Below, piece after piece: positions 1 through 6,870 of a DNA stretch of 8,772 nucleotides. Source of the stretch: Euryarchaeota archaeon UBA13. GTDB taxonomy: Archaea > Thermoplasmatota > Poseidoniia > Poseidoniales > Poseidoniaceae. The stretch spans positions 7,116-15,887 of the forward strand of contig DAHU01000072.1 in assembly GCA_002495945.1 (NCBI GenBank). Reading direction: 5' to 3'. Made by a program: the position numbers and the translations under genes. How positions within the stretch are numbered: the first letter of the stretch is position 1; each line of letters begins with the position of its first letter. The notes under the pieces were generated by a model. The model was not told the origin of the DNA. It did not search any database and worked only from the letters and a program-made list of their open reading frames with translations.

Positions 1-1169
1 GCTTTTGTCAGGGATTCCTCAGCCGCAGTTGCTTGACCATCGGCTAACAATAAGTCTGCTTTTAGTAAAACTAAGTTTACCCCGCCAGCATCCAGTGCTA
101 CTGCATGAATCGCAGACTTCAACGCATCTTTTAGCCGGTTTTGTTTTGGTGCAAGAATTGTCGCACTAAGTGCCCATGCACCACCACTTTGGCGGTCAAT
201 TGCTAAACATTTGTCTACCGCATCAAGGGCTTTGCTTGTTTCGCCATCTTGGTATAGTAAATTTGCATATGACAGCCAATCTTTGGCTTGACTCGGGTCT
301 TCAGCCAGTGCTTGTTCGATTGCCTCTAATGCCTCAGAGCGTGATCCTGCACGAGCCCTAAGCCCCGATAGCAACGAACGGTCTGCCGCAGTGTCAAGTC
401 CCAATGCTTCTAGGCGAAGAACATCTCGTTCTGCCTCCATATCTCCTAGTTTTGCAAGCAAGTGGGCATGGGCTCGTAAGAGGTCTGGATTGTCAGGATT
501 AACCGTCATTCTAGCTTCTAACCAGTGTCTTCTAAGCACCTCATCGCCACGTTCAATAGCAATATATTCCAGTGATTCCAACACATTCGCATTGCCTGGT
601 GAAGATGCATAAGCGATGCCAAAGCAGGTTTCCGCCCAATCGTAGCGGCGAAGACTCATAGTTGCATGGCCGAGTTTATGTGCCGATACTGGTTTTAGTC
701 CGAGAGTTGTAACGTCCATTTGATGGGTGTCGAATAATTCAATCAGCCGCATTACCATATTCGATGTTGTTTGGTTTAGCAAATCTGTTGCACCTACTGG
801 ACTTTCAACAGAAATTGTTGAGACTAATGTCTCGAGTGCGTGTAATGCTTGTCTGAATGATTCTGCATCATTTATTGATTGGCCACTTTGCTCTAGGTTG
901 GTGATTGTGGTATAGGCCATCAATGCACCGTCTAAGTCTGGTTTTGTTGCTCGAAGAGCATCAACCATATTGTTTAATGATGATAATCTAGCATTAACAT
1001 CAGCAACTTGATCATTCAATTGCATGAAATGTGCGCTCTGTGATTCTTGTAAAACAATGTTAAAATCATTTAATTTGAGCATCTTCTCATGGTTTTGTTT
1101 TAACCAGTATCCAACGCCTCCACCTGCACCTAAGCAAGCAATCCCAAACAAGGCCGTAATTGGTTCCAT
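1..1169 (-). CDS. Membrane-anchored TPR-repeat protein, C-terminus beyond left edge
   Basis: This frame reads from an ATG at 1169-1167 without a stop to the left edge, giving 389 codons; the 3' end is outside the window. Residues about 4-22 are hydrophobic and Gly-rich (FGIACLGAGGGVGYWL), with basic and polar residues straight after. They look like a single N-terminal membrane anchor with a short outer end. Residues about 28-75 are polar and helical with heptad-like spacing, probably coiled coil. From about residue 161 to the edge, helix pairs have TPR spacing and residues, for example the segment around residues 279-325 (EALEAIEQALAEDP, then ANLLYQDGETSKALDAVDKC) and another ending near 388. 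The fold call is fairly sure; the function, probably protein-protein scaffolding at the membrane, is inference. No enzymatic domain is visible. It is divergent from the 917-residue gene across 179 bases. No Shine-Dalgarno is present, and a TATA-like box at -24 to -29 fits a leaderless message. Confidence 0.8.
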   Translation of the reverse strand, partial: MEPITALFGIACLGAGGGVGYWLKQNHEKMLKLNDFNIVLQESQSAHFMQLNDQVADVNARLSSLNNMVDALRATKPDLDGALMAYTTITNLEQSGQSINDAESFRQALHALETLVSTISVESPVGATDLLNQTTSNMVMRLIELFDTHQMDVTTLGLKPVSAHKLGHATMSLRRYDWAETCFGIAYASSPGNANVLESLEYIAIERGDEVLRRHWLEARMTVNPDNPDLLRAHAHLLAKLGDMEAERDVLRLEALGLDTAADRSLLSGLRARAGSRSEALEAIEQALAEDPSQAKDWLSYANLLYQDGETSKALDAVDKCLAIDRQSGGAWALSATILAPKQNRLKDALKSAIHAVALDAGGVNLVLLKADLLLADGQATAAEESLTK

Positions 1170-1192
1170 ACAAATCGAGTTTAGTTTGACCC

Positions 1193-1198
1193 TTTATG
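1193..1198 (-). promoter_or_regulatory. Possible TATA-like box for the TPR gene
   Basis: On the minus strand the bases read CATAAA, 24-29 bases before the ATG at 1169. That is the distance expected between an archaeal TATA box and a start site lying at the start codon. No GGAGG-like sequence precedes the ATG, so leaderless transcription is the simplest reading. The box is a weak match. Confidence 0.35.
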
Positions 1199-1303
1199 CT
1201 CTCCGGCTGTAATGAAGGTCAACAACGGCTTTTTACACCCTTGACAAAATTGCCGAAATCAATATTTGCGTCTAAAATCTCATAATAACAGCCGTTCTAA
1301 GAC

Positions 1304-1310
1304 TTATATT
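1304..1310 (+). promoter_or_regulatory. Probable TATA box for the 917-residue gene
   Basis: The bases TTATATT lie 39-45 bases before the ATG at 1349. With archaeal spacing, transcription would begin near 1330-1335. This leaves a leader of roughly 15-20 bases containing AGGT at 1339-1342, a partial Shine-Dalgarno six bases from the ATG. Confidence 0.45.
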
Positions 1311-1348
1311 GAAAGACTATCATCTTCCACGTTTGATTAGGTCACGCC

Positions 1349-4102
1349 ATGTCTGAGGATATTATTGCGGGAACTAATCGCGATTGGTTCGATAATCACC
1401 TTAGAAGCTGGGCGGAAAATGGTTGGCATGTTGAAGATATTGAAACCTACCTTCAAGAGAATTCGATGACGGCTACAGAAGCCCTAATGCGAGTTGAATA
1501 TCTCGTTGGCGCCAGTGAAAGATTGATCGTTAGAATGAGTTATGAATGGCTAGAACGATACGATATTTCTAACGGATTATTCACACAGTGGATTGATGAG
1601 TTGAATAATCCAATGAATTATGAAGAAATTTCGCAACAATACAACGAGTGGGCTAGACAAAACAGACGTTGGGAATTAGTCTTAGAAAGTTCTAGAAGAG
1701 ATTGGGAAACAATGATGCTAGCAGAAGAGAGGGTCTTGATATTAGCACGGTGTGATTCATTAGATCAATCCTCAAAACCGAGGTTAAATCTTTTAATTTC
1801 CTCAATGAACAATCCACAATCATATCAAAATATAGACGCCTCTCTTAGTGAAATCGAGGAAAATGAGGCTCGGCAAAAACGAGCTGTTTATTCATCAATC
1901 GAGGCATTGCAAAGCGATGGTTATGATGTTGAGCATATTGCTGAGATGAACTTAGTTGATGCTCTAAAAGAGGTTTCACATCGTCAAAAATTGCATAATT
2001 TACATGAAATAATAAGGTTACAAATCATCGATGAAATTGCTGAATACGACGATAATCTGGCTGAAAACTATGAGTTACAGCGCAAAGCTATTCTCAATAG
2101 TACTTCGGAGATAGAATTGAATGATTTGTCAAAACAGGTTTCTGCAATTGGGCTAGACTTGAAGCAACGACTATCTAAAATAAATCGACAAATCGCCGAT
2201 TGGGAAGATTCTGAAATAATATTTTCCACGAGTCGAATTGAACCTAAAGACCTGTTTGAATGGGAAACTAATCTGCCCGAATTGACTACTGAAGTGGAAA
2301 ATCACATTGCACTGGTCAAACGGTATAGATATTTCAGTGAACGTATTCCAAACATAGATTCTGCACAACATTATATCGGCTATCTTAATCAAAGTACATC
2401 ACTTTCAGAACTTGTTGAAGACTTGGAATTACGTTGGAAGGCGGCTGAACTAGAATGTTATTCCATAATCGAGAGATATCAAAATTTAGGACTTGCCATG
2501 GATGATTGGGAAGAGCGTGTCACTGCAGATCCGATAGTATGTTTAGATTTAATCAAAGCCGAGGAAAGGAATTGGCAGAATAGGATTCAGTGTATAGAAG
2601 AATTACTAGCCATCGATGTTTCATTCGATGGAAAATTGGAGGTTGAAAAACGAATAGATTTACTACGAGAAGTAGACGCTGGTGATGAGATAATTGAGGA
2701 TACAAAACTGATGATTAATCGACTGGTCACTCGGCGTGCACGACACAGAGTTTTGCTGGAAAGGGAATTAATGGAACTGATTGCTATTGGAAAGGCTTCC
2801 GAAAATACCGCATCAAGTACGTTTAATCTAGCAGCGTTCGAAGATTTTGTCGCTAATGCTCGTATTGGCGGCTCTAGTTCTAATTCTAGTATCACTGGCA
2901 ACGCTGTTATTTCAGGTGATATTGGTGAGAGAATTAAACAGAAAATTTCTCATGAAATCGCATTATTGGAATCTGCAGGTTGGTACACTAAACACTTGCA
3001 AGAGTTGTTTGAAGCCGAACCGATGAAGGTCGCAAGAATGCTGACTAAGGTTCGTACATACATTCAGAATCATGACGTGCTTAGACGAAGATTGAGTAAT
3101 TTACCATGGAATCGTAATACCTCATTGGCCTTAGAAATCCAAGAAGCGATGCAAGATCCGCTCCAACTTGCAAAAATTACTGAACAAATTCCAGACATCA
3201 TGAAAGCACTTGCTACATCAGAAATCGAGGATGAGAATTTCGTATTTTCTCCGTGGACTCCCAAACCAATTAGAAAAACGCTTATGCCAGTGCCCGAACA
3301 AGTCATGCAACCAATTGATTCGCTTGGCGATGCGCATGAAGCGATACTTGAATCAATGGAGAGTGGTAAACAGATTCGCGAAGATGAGATTGTGCGCGCC
3401 GATGGTTTGACCGATTACGAATTCTGGGAAGACGAAAAGTGGTCCTCTGAACGTTGGCGTGGGTGGCGTGAACGCCAAGCAGAGTTGAGTGCAAAGCGAG
3501 AGGAAAAAGAACAGAAGAGTCACGCAAAACCTACTGCGGAGGATGTCGAGCTAGAACCACCACAGCAAAAAACGACAAAAACCATCGATGTCAGTGAATC
3601 TGTTGAAATCCAACATCTACATATTATAATGAATAAATTGGGTTTGGAAGACGAATATAATCAGAACGTTGATACTCCAAAGCAAATTTCGGAAATCCGT
3701 CGCTGCTTGGCAAAAAATGTCGGAGTTGAACCGCGCGATGTTCGATTAGACCGATTATTGCGTCTAATTTTGCGACTATTACCACAAGGCAATGAACACG
3801 ATGAGCAAAGAAAATTGCTGATTATGAAATTAGCAAGCGGATTAAAACGCTATCAAAACTGGATTAAACTACGGCTAGAAGCCCGCCACAAGGCTTCAAA
3901 AGGCAGTCTAATACTTGATTCAGCGATTCTTGGAATAGCCCTGAAAAGAATACCAGGCCCGGGATTCAAGGTTCCCCTCGATAAAGACATCAAGGAATTG
4001 CCTCCGTTTGACAATATCGAGGAATTGGCAGAAGAGGTGAGTATACTACTCAATGCATTGAATCTAAAGAGTGCCAGCGGAGTTGTTGTCTCAGCACAAT
4101 AA
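1349..4102 (+). CDS. Large helical repeat protein of unknown function (917 aa)
   Basis: I do not recognise a named family. The protein is nearly all helical, rich in Glu, Arg, Leu and Ile, with no signal peptide or membrane segment, so it is probably cytoplasmic. At least four diverged copies of one module are visible, centred on Gly25, Gly191, Gly381 and Gly544. Each has hydrophobic residues at -7, -4, +3 and +6 and an aromatic or Leu at +1, as in ENGWHVEDI, SDGYDVEHI and SAGWYTKHL. Shorter sub-repeats with an Asn-Asn-Pro turn occur near residues 86-88 and 154-156. A Ser/Gly-rich linker lies near 505-520. Residues 689-706 are Trp-rich (FWEDEKWSSERWRGW), followed by a charged Pro/Lys/Glu linker to about 750. 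A separate helical C-terminal domain of about 165 residues (LDRLLRLILRLLP inside it) closes the protein. The ATG is chosen because it follows AGGT and a TATA-like box. A structural or scaffold role is inference. Chance annotation as an SMC-like coiled coil is likely but unsupported: no Walker motifs are seen. Confidence 0.88.
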   Translation: MSEDIIAGTNRDWFDNHLRSWAENGWHVEDIETYLQENSMTATEALMRVEYLVGASERLIVRMSYEWLERYDISNGLFTQWIDELNNPMNYEEISQQYNEWARQNRRWELVLESSRRDWETMMLAEERVLILARCDSLDQSSKPRLNLLISSMNNPQSYQNIDASLSEIEENEARQKRAVYSSIEALQSDGYDVEHIAEMNLVDALKEVSHRQKLHNLHEIIRLQIIDEIAEYDDNLAENYELQRKAILNSTSEIELNDLSKQVSAIGLDLKQRLSKINRQIADWEDSEIIFSTSRIEPKDLFEWETNLPELTTEVENHIALVKRYRYFSERIPNIDSAQHYIGYLNQSTSLSELVEDLELRWKAAELECYSIIERYQNLGLAMDDWEERVTADPIVCLDLIKAEERNWQNRIQCIEELLAIDVSFDGKLEVEKRIDLLREVDAGDEIIEDTKLMINRLVTRRARHRVLLERELMELIAIGKASENTASSTFNLAAFEDFVANARIGGSSSNSSITGNAVISGDIGERIKQKISHEIALLESAGWYTKHLQELFEAEPMKVARMLTKVRTYIQNHDVLRRRLSNLPWNRNTSLALEIQEAMQDPLQLAKITEQIPDIMKALATSEIEDENFVFSPWTPKPIRKTLMPVPEQVMQPIDSLGDAHEAILESMESGKQIREDEIVRADGLTDYEFWEDEKWSSERWRGWRERQAELSAKREEKEQKSHAKPTAEDVELEPPQQKTTKTIDVSESVEIQHLHIIMNKLGLEDEYNQNVDTPKQISEIRRCLAKNVGVEPRDVRLDRLLRLILRLLPQGNEHDEQRKLLIMKLASGLKRYQNWIKLRLEARHKASKGSLILDSAILGIALKRIPGPGFKVPLDKDIKELPPFDNIEELAEEVSILLNALNLKSASGVVVSAQ
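1385..3205 (+). repeat. Four diverged protein-level repeat modules inside the 917-residue gene
   Basis: Residues about 13-618 contain four copies of a helical module. Their glycine anchors are residues 25, 191, 381 and 544, so spacing is 166, 190 and 163 residues. The anchor is followed 14-20 residues later by a helix with a V-x-x-x or A-L-x-x-V pattern (EALMRV at 44-49, DALKEV at 204-209, KVARML at 560-565). The repeats are not evident at DNA level, so the duplication is old. Confidence 0.55.
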
Positions 4103-5371
4103 TTACTTCAATTCCTCTAATAATTCATTTTTCTCATCATCCGATAATGATTCTTCAACCGGTGCTGCTGCAACTGAAATCTCAGGCGCCTCCGGAAGTG
4201 GAGCATCGAGCGGGATTTCACCGCGGTCAAATCCGACCGGCGGTGGCGGAGCCAGCATTGAACCCGCCGGCATCGGCGGCGGTAACGTCGCAGGGGGCAA
4301 AGGTGGAGGTAATGTTGCGGCAGACGGGGCTGGTGGCGGAGGTAGTGTAGTCGCCGGCGGACCCAACGGTTCAGCCGGTGGTGCAGGAACAGGGGGCCCC
4401 TGTGGAATAGCCTTAGGCGGAGGAGGAACTAATGTTGGTGGAGGAGGCGCCGTAGCAATCGGCTGTTGAACCTCTGGAACAGGTTCTGGTGGTGGCGGGG
4501 GTGTTTGCGTCGAAGTAGGAGGGCCTTGGGGCTCTTGGACCTGAGGTTGAGGATTTGCTTCAGAGTTAGGTGGGTAATCGATTTGCATTGTTTGGTTTTC
4601 CATCACGATTGGTGGTAGAGTAGCTGGGGCGATCAATGATTCATGCAAGTTGGTCAATGCCTCAGAGTCGAACTCACCAGTCTCCATGTACTTAGCGATC
4701 GTTGGACCGATTAACGCCATGCTGGCTCTAAATTTTGGACGATTTGATCCGTACCCAGTAAATGTAACTCGGTGTTTAGAACCACTAGTAGAAAATTCGA
4801 GTGTATGCACTTCTAAATGCATGTAAACCCATCCAAGAATACCAATTCCCATCAAAACTTGACCGATTATGAAAAACATTTGGCCAAACAAAATGAACGA
4901 GGTGGCAAATCCAGCAATGAAAGAGAATACCCACAACCACTGATGTTTGTGCATTAGTTCATTGTGGCTGTGAGAAAAGCCGGTTAATTCATTCTTCAAA
5001 ACAGCCTTGACGTTCAGCCTTCTCTGACCATCGCCGTCATATGTGACTTCAATGACTCTGATCAGATTATCACTAACAATCAATGAGGTGTTTTTCCTTC
5101 CGTCTGGCGACTCAATTAGTGGGTATTCATCAACCTCTTCGCCAGAAATTGCAAGCACCGGTGCGACCCTTACGGGTAGTGACCAATCATAGGCCGTATT
5201 TTCCGAGACATCTGTTTCGCCTTCATCTACAACTATTTGTTGCTCATCAACCTCTCCATCCTCAACAGGATTGTCTTCTGCTGGAGGTTCCTCATCTTCC
5301 ACTTTAGCGGGTGGCGGGGAAGCAAACGGGTCTTCATCGTCGTCTGGCCAAGCCGGTGGCTGGTCGCTCAT
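4103..5371 (-). CDS. Two-helix membrane protein with acidic N-terminus and long proline-rich tail (422 aa)
   Basis: No family is recognised. Residues 1-60 are acidic and Pro-rich (WPDDDEDPF). Residues about 61-140 look like a beta-rich globular part (VIEVTYDGDGQRRLNVKAV). Two adjoining membrane helices lie at about 145-163 and 165-184, joined by a very short turn, so both ends should face the same side, probably the cytoplasm. A second beta-like part follows at 186-206 (LEVHTLEFSTSG, HRVTFTGYG). Residues about 266-400 are strongly Pro-rich with repeated TLPPP blocks, and the end is acidic (SDDEKNELLEELK). Long proline runs normally need aIF5A for translation and often bind partner proteins. 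A membrane scaffold or sensor role is inference. The ATG at 5371 has no ribosome site but has a TATA box at -26 to -32, which fits a leaderless message. Its stop abuts the stop of the convergent 917-residue gene with no spacer. Confidence 0.88.
   Translation of the reverse strand: MSDQPPAWPDDDEDPFASPPPAKVEDEEPPAEDNPVEDGEVDEQQIVVDEGETDVSENTAYDWSLPVRVAPVLAISGEEVDEYPLIESPDGRKNTSLIVSDNLIRVIEVTYDGDGQRRLNVKAVLKNELTGFSHSHNELMHKHQWLWVFSFIAGFATSFILFGQMFFIIGQVLMGIGILGWVYMHLEVHTLEFSTSGSKHRVTFTGYGSNRPKFRASMALIGPTIAKYMETGEFDSEALTNLHESLIAPATLPPIVMENQTMQIDYPPNSEANPQPQVQEPQGPPTSTQTPPPPPEPVPEVQQPIATAPPPPTLVPPPPKAIPQGPPVPAPPAEPLGPPATTLPPPPAPSAATLPPPLPPATLPPPMPAGSMLAPPPPVGFDRGEIPLDAPLPEAPEISVAAAPVEESLSDDEKNELLEELK
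4172..4576 (-). repeat. Proline-rich low-complexity segment with TLPPP blocks
   Basis: This segment encodes residues about 266-400 of the two-helix membrane protein. Blocks such as TLPPPP, TLPPPL and TLPPPM recur at 341-378 (4238-4351). Because proline codons are CCN, the plus strand is locally G-rich and the region has clearly higher GC than its surroundings. This gives long open frames on the other strand that are not genes. Confidence 0.8.
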
Positions 5372-5396
5372 ATTACACGCAGAGCGCCTTCAATTC

Positions 5397-5403
5397 ATTA
5401 TAT
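5397..5403 (-). promoter_or_regulatory. Probable TATA box for the proline-tail membrane protein gene
   Basis: On the minus strand the bases read ATATAAT, 26-32 bases before the ATG at 5371, within the 50-base gap after dnaG. The spacing would put the transcript start at or just before the start codon. It gives the gene its own promoter even if dnaG read-through also occurs. Confidence 0.55.
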
Positions 5404-5421
5404 GCTCGTTAAAATGAAGTA

Positions 5422-6663
5422 TCAACGGTGAACTTCTGTGAGCCATGACTGGACATCATCGCGCTTTCCGTACCCCTTGCCTTCCTTAGTACCGACAACA
5501 GTCTCAATCGCTGCTTCTGAAGCAATATCTAGAGTCTTGTCGTTAATACTACCATTGTAGATGATGGCAATAGCGCCGTCTGCTTCATTTGCTGCCGATG
5601 CTAAATCCTTGACACCGACAGGGTCTGTAACAGTTCCATCAACCATTACAAATACCGCTTTTCTCGGTGGTACATCTTCTAGATGTGTGAAGAATTCTTG
5701 AACTTCCTTGGGTGCAGTGGTTTTCTCAAACGTTTCATCCATATCATCAGCCCAGTTTTTATCTTCAACTCCTGCTTTCTTGTCATCATTAGCTTGCTTT
5801 TGTTTAATTTGATGAGCAAATTTGGAAGCCTCTACTTTCATTGATAAGCACTTAGTTACTGTCTTCTGTGGCAGCAATTCCCATTCTTGCCCAACTGGTG
5901 CTTGGGCAACAAAGTCTACCTTCATCATTTCATTGAGTTGACTAAATAGCATTTCGCCACCACGGTCGCCGTCAATAGCCAGAACAACGGTTTCTTTGCC
6001 GTTCGCCAAATCGATTAACTCTTGTTTGATAGAGCCGGCCCCGTCAGCTGAAATAGCGTTTTTTACACCGCAATTTAGTAAATTTCTTACATCATTTCTG
6101 CCCTCTACAACGATGAGCGATGATGACGATTCTACGTTAGGACCGCAGGTCAAACCGTGGAACTGTTTTGCTGTGCCAACAGTCAAGACTGAACGTACTT
6201 CTTCGATGACGGTCTTAGATGCGGCCTCGCCAGAATTAACCAAGTCAAGCAGCAGTTCTTTTGCTCTGTCAACAACAACTGTACGCTTTGTCGCTCGGAT
6301 ATCTTGAATTTCAATTACCGAAATCTTTGCTGTGCATGGTCCAATTCTGTCGATTGTTTCGAGAGATGATGCAATAATTGCAGTCTCTACATTATCCAAA
6401 CTACTTGGAATCAATATCAGGCCGTGTACTTTACCACCTTTGTTTTCCATCTCAACATCAACGTGACCAATCCTTGCGGTTCGCTGCAACTTCCTTAGTT
6501 CCAGTTCATCACCAAGTAGACCTTCTGTTTGACCCATTATTGCTCCAATAATGTCTTTTCTTTGCACGGTTCCGTTGACTTTTATATCAGCGCGAACCAT
6601 GTATTTCATTGCTTTATTTCCTTTCGAGTTGTTACCACCTCGATTATTGTGTTTCTTTGCCAT
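5422..6663 (-). CDS. dnaG: Archaeal DnaG-like primase / exosome subunit (413 aa)
   Basis: The protein matches archaeal DnaG along its full length. The N-terminal region carries the family pattern KYMVRADIKVNG, IIGAIMGQTEGLLGDEL and IGHVDVE. The TOPRIM domain spans about residues 181-260, with the catalytic Glu in VVEGRNDVRNLL (E187) and the metal-binding pair in AIDGDRGGE (D231, D233). YVARAP-like FVAQAPVGQE closes it. The C-terminal part has the archaeal tail motifs (AVFVMVDG, IAIIYNGSINDKTLDIA, ETVVGTKEG). In archaea this protein can make RNA primers and is a stable part of the RNA exosome, where it helps recruit A-rich RNA. The main replicative primase is PriSL, which is not seen here. An extra basic Asn/Gly-rich stretch of 18 residues precedes the usual MKY start. 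The upstream ATG at 6663 is preferred because GAGG lies seven bases before it. Key catalytic residues are intact. Confidence 0.96.
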   Translation of the reverse strand: MAKKHNNRGGNNSKGNKAMKYMVRADIKVNGTVQRKDIIGAIMGQTEGLLGDELELRKLQRTARIGHVDVEMENKGGKVHGLILIPSSLDNVETAIIASSLETIDRIGPCTAKISVIEIQDIRATKRTVVVDRAKELLLDLVNSGEAASKTVIEEVRSVLTVGTAKQFHGLTCGPNVESSSSLIVVEGRNDVRNLLNCGVKNAISADGAGSIKQELIDLANGKETVVLAIDGDRGGEMLFSQLNEMMKVDFVAQAPVGQEWELLPQKTVTKCLSMKVEASKFAHQIKQKQANDDKKAGVEDKNWADDMDETFEKTTAPKEVQEFFTHLEDVPPRKAVFVMVDGTVTDPVGVKDLASAANEADGAIAIIYNGSINDKTLDIASEAAIETVVGTKEGKGYGKRDDVQSWLTEVHR

Positions 6664-6670
6664 ATGAATT

Positions 6671-6674
6671 CCTC
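6671..6674 (-). promoter_or_regulatory. Ribosome binding site of dnaG
   Basis: On the minus strand GAGG lies seven bases before the ATG at 6663. It decides the start in favour of the version with the basic N-terminal extension over the ATG codons for Met19 or Met22. Confidence 0.65.
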
Positions 6675-6819
6675 ATAGTCCACAGACCGCCCAAAAAGGA
6701 AGAGGGAAAGCCCTCGAAACCAAAACCTCGACCGAAAGCCGAAGCATGAATGGAGTGTGAACAATTAATCCTACAAGCACATCATTATTGAATGCTCTTG
6801 TCAAAAAACCGCTAATTTC

Positions 6820-6826
6820 TATATTT
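6820..6826 (+). promoter_or_regulatory. Probable TATA box for the terB-to-mobA cluster
   Basis: The bases TATATTT lie about 45-51 bases before the GTG at 6871. With archaeal spacing, transcription would begin near 6846-6850. That leaves a leader of 20-25 bases that contains the GGAGG ribosome site. This is the only promoter-like site seen for the four-gene cluster. Confidence 0.5.
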
Positions 6827-6862
6827 TCAAACGGCAACTAATTCAATAATAGTAAGTGCATG

Positions 6863-6867
6863 GGAGG
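6863..6867 (+). promoter_or_regulatory. Ribosome binding site of the TerB-like gene
   Basis: GGAGG lies within GGGAGGG, three to four bases before GTG at 6871. The spacing is a little short, but the match to the archaeal anti-Shine-Dalgarno is strong. The in-frame GTG at 6856 would lie upstream of this site and have none of its own, so 6871 is preferred. Confidence 0.55.
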
Positions 6868-6870
6868 GTT

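Larger units (their letters stand above)
1170..1348. other. Divergent intergenic region with a thrice-repeated GGCT-core motif
   Basis: This 179-base stretch separates two divergent genes and holds no convincing ORF. It should carry both promoters. A 10-base motif AACAGCCGTT at 1287-1296 has two imperfect reverse-complement relatives. One is at 1224-1233 (AACGGCTTTT, with a perfect 7-base inverted match to 1290-1296). The other is around 1203-1212 (its CGGCTGT is the perfect inverse of 1288-1294). Such spacing could be regulator sites, but short matches like these also arise by chance. Confidence 0.4.
6664..6870. other. Divergent intergenic region between dnaG and the terB cluster, with a small hairpin
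   Basis: This stretch of about 207 bases holds no gene. On the dnaG side a perfect 5-base stem, GAGGG at 6702-6706 and CCCTC at 6711-6715, encloses a 4-base loop. CCTCGA occurs twice nearby in the same direction, at 6712-6717 and 6726-6731. If dnaG has a leader reaching past 6715, the stem would sit in its 5' untranslated RNA about 40 bases before the ATG. A clear TATA box for dnaG is not visible; TTAATT near 6755 is a weak candidate. Confidence 0.4.

Noticed and set aside
170..1212. Several plus-strand ORFs of 60-75 codons
   Set aside because: They lie opposite the continuous TPR-protein frame on the minus strand, lack ribosome sites and encode unstructured, low-credibility products.
2587..2901. 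Ser-rich 104-codon minus-strand ORF
   Set aside because: It is the antisense of the Glu- and Leu-rich 917-residue gene. The Ser and Leu bias is what such antisense gives, and no start signal is present.
1349..4102. 917-residue protein as an SMC/Rad50-type ATPase
   Set aside because: It is long and helical, but no Walker A, signature or Walker B motif is visible, and the repeats break the coiled-coil pattern.
4071..4469. Gly/Ser-rich 132-codon plus-strand ORF
   Set aside because: It is the antisense image of the proline-rich tail: CCN codons read backwards give NGG, hence glycine. It also overlaps the end of the 917-residue gene.
4200..4500. G-rich plus strand that might form G-quadruplexes
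   Set aside because: The G runs are mostly two to three bases long and follow directly from proline codons on the other strand. No independent signal is needed.
5996..6307. 103-codon plus-strand ORF
   Set aside because: It lies opposite the TOPRIM domain of dnaG, whose catalytic motifs prove the minus-strand frame.
6856..6870. Upstream GTG start for the TerB-like gene
   Set aside because: It lies before the GGAGG at 6863-6867 and has no ribosome site of its own, so GTG at 6871 explains the signals better.
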